From an uncultured Bacilli bacterium (GTDB lineage: Bacteria; Bacillota_I; Bacilli_A; RFN20; CAG-288): a stretch of 15,328 bases of DNA. The notes under the pieces are model-generated. The model saw only the letters and a list, made by a program, of their open reading frames with translations, was not told the DNA's origin and did not search any database. Numbering within the stretch: position 1 is the first letter of the stretch; each line of letters starts with the position of its first letter. Positions 13,402 through 15,328 of this stretch are shown one piece after another. The stretch spans positions 1 through 15,328 of the forward strand of contig CAKVBX010000037.1 in NCBI GenBank assembly GCA_934725685.1, read 5' to 3'. The translations under genes and the position numbers were made by a program.

Positions 13402-13723
13402 AGCGGAAGTTTTCCTACTCTCTGTTCTCCTTCTTCTCCCTTGTTATTTTCATGATCTCAGCATCAAGACGACCTTTGACCGAAACCTCTCATCCGCGTG
13501 CACGCAAGTTCTTCTTAACATCGACAATGAAAAACCGCTTGAAGAAGGTCTCAACCCCCACTTCCGTATCGTCTGCCTTTCCGGTTGCCGGAATGACCTC
13601 TCCTTTCTTCCGACTCAGGTGGTTTTCACCCTGAAAGCCTCCTCTTTTGTCATCTTTCGTGGGAAACCCTACCAGAGAACCTACGCTTACAATCGACAAT
13701 CAGGGGAAATTGTGATATGCTAG
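13394..13723 (+). CDS. Small secreted or membrane-anchored protein, third gene of cassette
   Basis: The 109-residue protein begins with a short hydrophobic N-terminus (about 6-18, FLLSVLLLLPCYF), a signal peptide or membrane anchor. The rest is polar, with cysteines at 17, 36, 61, 65 and 109; the last residue is Cys. Glu at position 5 just before the hydrophobic stretch recalls pilin-like proteins, but no prepilin cleavage site is clear. ATG 13394 has no Shine-Dalgarno; TTG 13388 is in frame and an alternative. The gene overlaps its upstream neighbour by 8 nt, so reading probably depends on coupling. I cannot assign a family. If the first two genes are secretion-like, this would be the natural substrate or pseudopilin, but that is inference. 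Confidence 0.65.
   Translation: MSKAEVFLLSVLLLLPCYFHDLSIKTTFDRNLSSACTQVLLNIDNEKPLEEGLNPHFRIVCLSGCRNDLSFLPTQVVFTLKASSFVIFRGKPYQRTYAYNRQSGEIVIC
13693..13721 (+). promoter_or_regulatory. Promoter for tyrS
   Basis: TCGACA (13693-13698, 5 of 6) and TATGCT (13716-13721, 4 of 6) are separated by exactly 17 bp, and TGA directly before TATGCT gives an extended -10. The promoter overlaps the last codons of the preceding gene. The predicted leader of about 32 nt is too short for a tyrosine T-box riboswitch. Confidence 0.5.
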
Positions 13724-13760
13724 ACAAGCTTATAGCCATAAGAATCAGTGAGGTAAAACT

Positions 13761-15011
13761 ATGAATATTATCGATGATTTAGAGAAAAGAGGCCTTCTCG
13801 ACAACTTCTCCGACAAAGAGAAAATCCACGATCTGTTCGACCAGCCCCAGACGTTATACTGCGGTTTCGATCCGAGTGCGAAATCCCTCCAGCTGGGCAA
13901 CTTCATCATGATCCATATTCTGCAGAGAATGCAGAAAGCCGGACATCGTGTCATCGCCGTCTTAGGCGGGGCCACCGGTATGATCGGCGATCCTTCCGGA
14001 AAAAAGGCGGAGAGAAAGTTCCTCTCCCCTGACCAGGTCATGGAAAATGCCCAGTGCATCCGGAACCAGCTTTCCAAGTATATCGATACCAGCGATGCCG
14101 AAAAAGGAATCATCGTCAACAATTATGACTGGTGGAGCAGAACCAACATCCTCGAGTTCCTCCGTGATTACGGAAAGAACTTCCAGATTGGATACATGCT
14201 CTCCAAAGATATCGTCCGCTCCCGTCTCGAAGCCGGTATTTCCTATACTGAGTTTTCCTATATGATTCTCCAGAGCGGGGACTTCGACCATCTCTTCCGC
14301 GATTACCACTGCACCATGCAGTTCGGCGGTGGCGACCAGTGGGGCAACCTCACGACCGCCCTTGATTTCGTTAAGAAAAAAGAAGGTTCCGACTGCGGCG
14401 CCGAGGTTTTCTCCTTCAAGCTCATCACCGACAGCCAGGGCAAAAAATTCGGCAAGAGCGAATCGGGTGCCCTCTACCTCGATCCGACCATGACCAGCCC
14501 TTATCACATCTATCAGTACTTCATGAATGTCTCCGACAGCGATGTCCTCAAATATCTCTATATCTTCGATGACCGTCCCATTGAGGAAATCGACATCCTT
14601 TATAAAGAGCACCTCGCCCATCCGGAACTCCGTATGGGACAGAAGGAACTTGCCCGTGTTATCGTCAGCGCCCTCCACGGCGAAAGTGTCGCCGAAGACT
14701 GTGCCAAGATGTCCGTAGCCCTCTTCACCGATTCCTTCCAAGGGCTTTCCGAATCCTCCCTCAAGGAACTCAGCGAAGGTCTTCCTTTCGCCGAGCAGGC
14801 TGAAGACATCAATATCCTCGATGCTCTGATCAAGTCTGGACTTGCCAAGAGCAAGAGAGAAGCCCGAGAATTCATGAATGCCGGTGCCGTCAAGGTCAAT
14901 GGAGAAAAAGTCATCGACCTTGAAAAGATCCTCACGAAGGAGGACGCTCTCGCTGGGGGATACCTCTTCCTCAAAAGAGGCAAGAAACTCTACGCCGTCC
15001 TGAAGTTCTAA
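13761..15011 (+). CDS. tyrS: Tyrosyl-tRNA synthetase
   Basis: The 416-residue class I synthetase charges tRNA-Tyr. It has YCGFDPSAKS (33-42), GDPSGKK (76-82), tyrosine-pocket residues Y167, Q171 and D174, the GGGDQWGN stretch (189-196), a KMSKS-equivalent KFGKS (229-233) and a C-terminal S4 RNA-binding domain (about 350-416). The length equals typical bacterial TyrRS. The HIGH-equivalent is Q44-L-G-N47: the second His is Asn, as in many TyrRS, but the first, usually His, is Gln (codon CAG). The start has GAGG at 13750-13753, 7 nt upstream. It has its own promoter and no T-box. Its last codon region overlaps the stop of the convergent hydrolase gene by 4 nt, and its terminator lies about 100 bp further on. 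Confidence 0.97.
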   Translation: MNIIDDLEKRGLLDNFSDKEKIHDLFDQPQTLYCGFDPSAKSLQLGNFIMIHILQRMQKAGHRVIAVLGGATGMIGDPSGKKAERKFLSPDQVMENAQCIRNQLSKYIDTSDAEKGIIVNNYDWWSRTNILEFLRDYGKNFQIGYMLSKDIVRSRLEAGISYTEFSYMILQSGDFDHLFRDYHCTMQFGGGDQWGNLTTALDFVKKKEGSDCGAEVFSFKLITDSQGKKFGKSESGALYLDPTMTSPYHIYQYFMNVSDSDVLKYLYIFDDRPIEEIDILYKEHLAHPELRMGQKELARVIVSALHGESVAEDCAKMSVALFTDSFQGLSESSLKELSEGLPFAEQAEDINILDALIKSGLAKSKREAREFMNAGAVKVNGEKVIDLEKILTKEDALAGGYLFLKRGKKLYAVLKF

Positions 15012-15328
15012 TCGAGGAAGTTGTCAATCGTATCCGTCACTTCTCTGTTATAAGGATAGAGATTGCGGCGTTCCAAAGACGCTTCGAAAGCCTGAATCCT
15101 TTGCTTTTGATCCTCTCCCTTTTGGGAGAGGATTTTTTGATATTCTCTGATGAGACGCTGATAATTCGAAATCCCCTCTTCCGCTATGAGGGAATTGTGA
15201 TGCCCTTTTTCTGTCATAACGACCTGAACTCTATTATCAGGATGTTTATTGAAATATAAAGCGATACTGAGTAGGGGAGGAACCATATCATCATCCATGG
15301 CATGAAGGACAAGAAGAGAAGCTCTGAC
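15008..15328 (-). CDS. Alpha/beta-hydrolase, C-terminal part (5' end outside window)
   Basis: The minus-strand frame is open from the window edge and stops at 15008-15010, giving 106 residues. The sequence ASLLVLHAMDDDMVPPLLS matches the strand and turn that carry the catalytic Asp of alpha/beta-hydrolases (typically hxGxxDxxVP), and TEKGHHNSL carries the catalytic His. The nucleophile serine part lies outside the window. The specific substrate cannot be told; a peptidase, esterase or lysophospholipase-type enzyme is possible. The tail from about residue 55 is charged and helical. The gene is convergent with tyrS, overlapping it by 4 nt, and contains the tyrS terminator in antisense orientation. 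No terminator for this gene is visible, so its transcript may run into antisense tyrS. Confidence 0.72.
   Translation of the reverse strand, partial: VRASLLVLHAMDDDMVPPLLSIALYFNKHPDNRVQVVMTEKGHHNSLIAEEGISNYQRLIREYQKILSQKGEDQKQRIQAFEASLERRNLYPYNREVTDTIDNFLD
15110..15138 (+). terminator. Rho-independent terminator of tyrS, inside the opposing gene
   Basis: ATCCTCTCCC (15110-15119) pairs perfectly with GGGAGAGGAT (15124-15133) around the loop TTTT, and the T-run 15133-15138 follows on the plus strand. It lies 98 bases after the tyrS stop, inside the coding sequence of the minus-strand hydrolase, where it encodes a KILSQKGEDQ stretch. On the minus strand no U-tract follows the stem. Confidence 0.85.

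Noticed and set aside
13409..13450. Lipoprotein signal in the third cassette protein (LLLLPC around Cys17)
   Set aside because: Pro directly before the Cys does not fit the lipobox, which needs a small residue there.
13724..13760. Tyrosine T-box riboswitch before tyrS
   Set aside because: The leader is about 32 nt with no stem I, T-box or antiterminator sequence.
13962..14741. 259-residue open frame antisense to tyrS
   Set aside because: It lies wholly inside the well-identified tyrS coding sequence and is acidic, low-complexity text typical of an antisense shadow.
1..15328. CRISPR arrays, insertion sequences, prophage or complete restriction-modification system
   Set aside because: No spaced direct repeats of suitable length, no transposase, integrase or methyltransferase genes were found on either strand.

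Overview
The window looks like a chromosomal housekeeping segment of a Bacillota bacterium with moderate base composition. The evidence is Shine-Dalgarno sequences of the AAGGAGG type, a Gram-positive style TyrRS, a standalone LepA/HemW neighbourhood, an XPD-like helicase with an N-terminal nuclease domain, and TGA used as a normal stop (several ATGA overlaps), which argues against a Mycoplasma-type code. An Erysipelotrichia/RF39-like gut lineage is my guess from the protein style only; the sequence does not prove it.

Layout. 1-750 (+): C-terminal part of adenylosuccinate lyase (purB). A bidirectional hairpin terminator (757-787) separates it from a convergent minus-strand block. That block holds an ABC exporter pair (permease 799-3318, ATPase 3312-4016, overlapping by 7 nt), then a small putative PD-(D/E)XK-like nuclease (4077-4826), then tRNA-Phe(GAA) (5155-5230) with its own promoter and terminator. 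The non-coding stretch 4827-5154 carries a nested hairpin, a four-unit 12-bp tandem repeat and an inverted copy of the tRNA anticodon arm. From about 5290 transcription turns to the plus strand: DinG/XPD-like helicase (5354-7759), lepA (7756-9573) with a terminator, a Fic-like protein with a ruined active site (9653-10972), hemW (10965-12071), three small coupled membrane or secreted proteins of unknown role (12122-13723), and tyrS (13761-15011). A convergent alpha/beta-hydrolase fragment (15008-15328, minus) closes the window.

How genes work together. Helicase-lepA, fic-hemW and the three-gene cassette are joined by 4-8 nt overlaps, so translational coupling is likely. The plus-strand genes fall into at least three transcription units: the helicase promoter to the lepA terminator; the fic promoter onward through hemW and perhaps the cassette; and tyrS from its own promoter to a terminator that lies inside the opposing hydrolase gene. 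The helicase and the Fic-like gene have no Shine-Dalgarno sequence, and each has a -10 hexamer ending exactly 7 nt before the start codon, which predicts leaderless mRNAs.

Most noteworthy: the paired leaderless promoters; the Fic-like protein that has lost both catalytic and inhibitory motifs; the uncharacterised three-gene membrane cassette with faint Tad/type II secretion topology; the TyrRS with Gln in place of the first His of HIGH; the terminator embedded in antisense coding sequence; and the tRNA-Phe-adjacent repeats. I saw no CRISPR array, insertion sequence, prophage or complete defence system.
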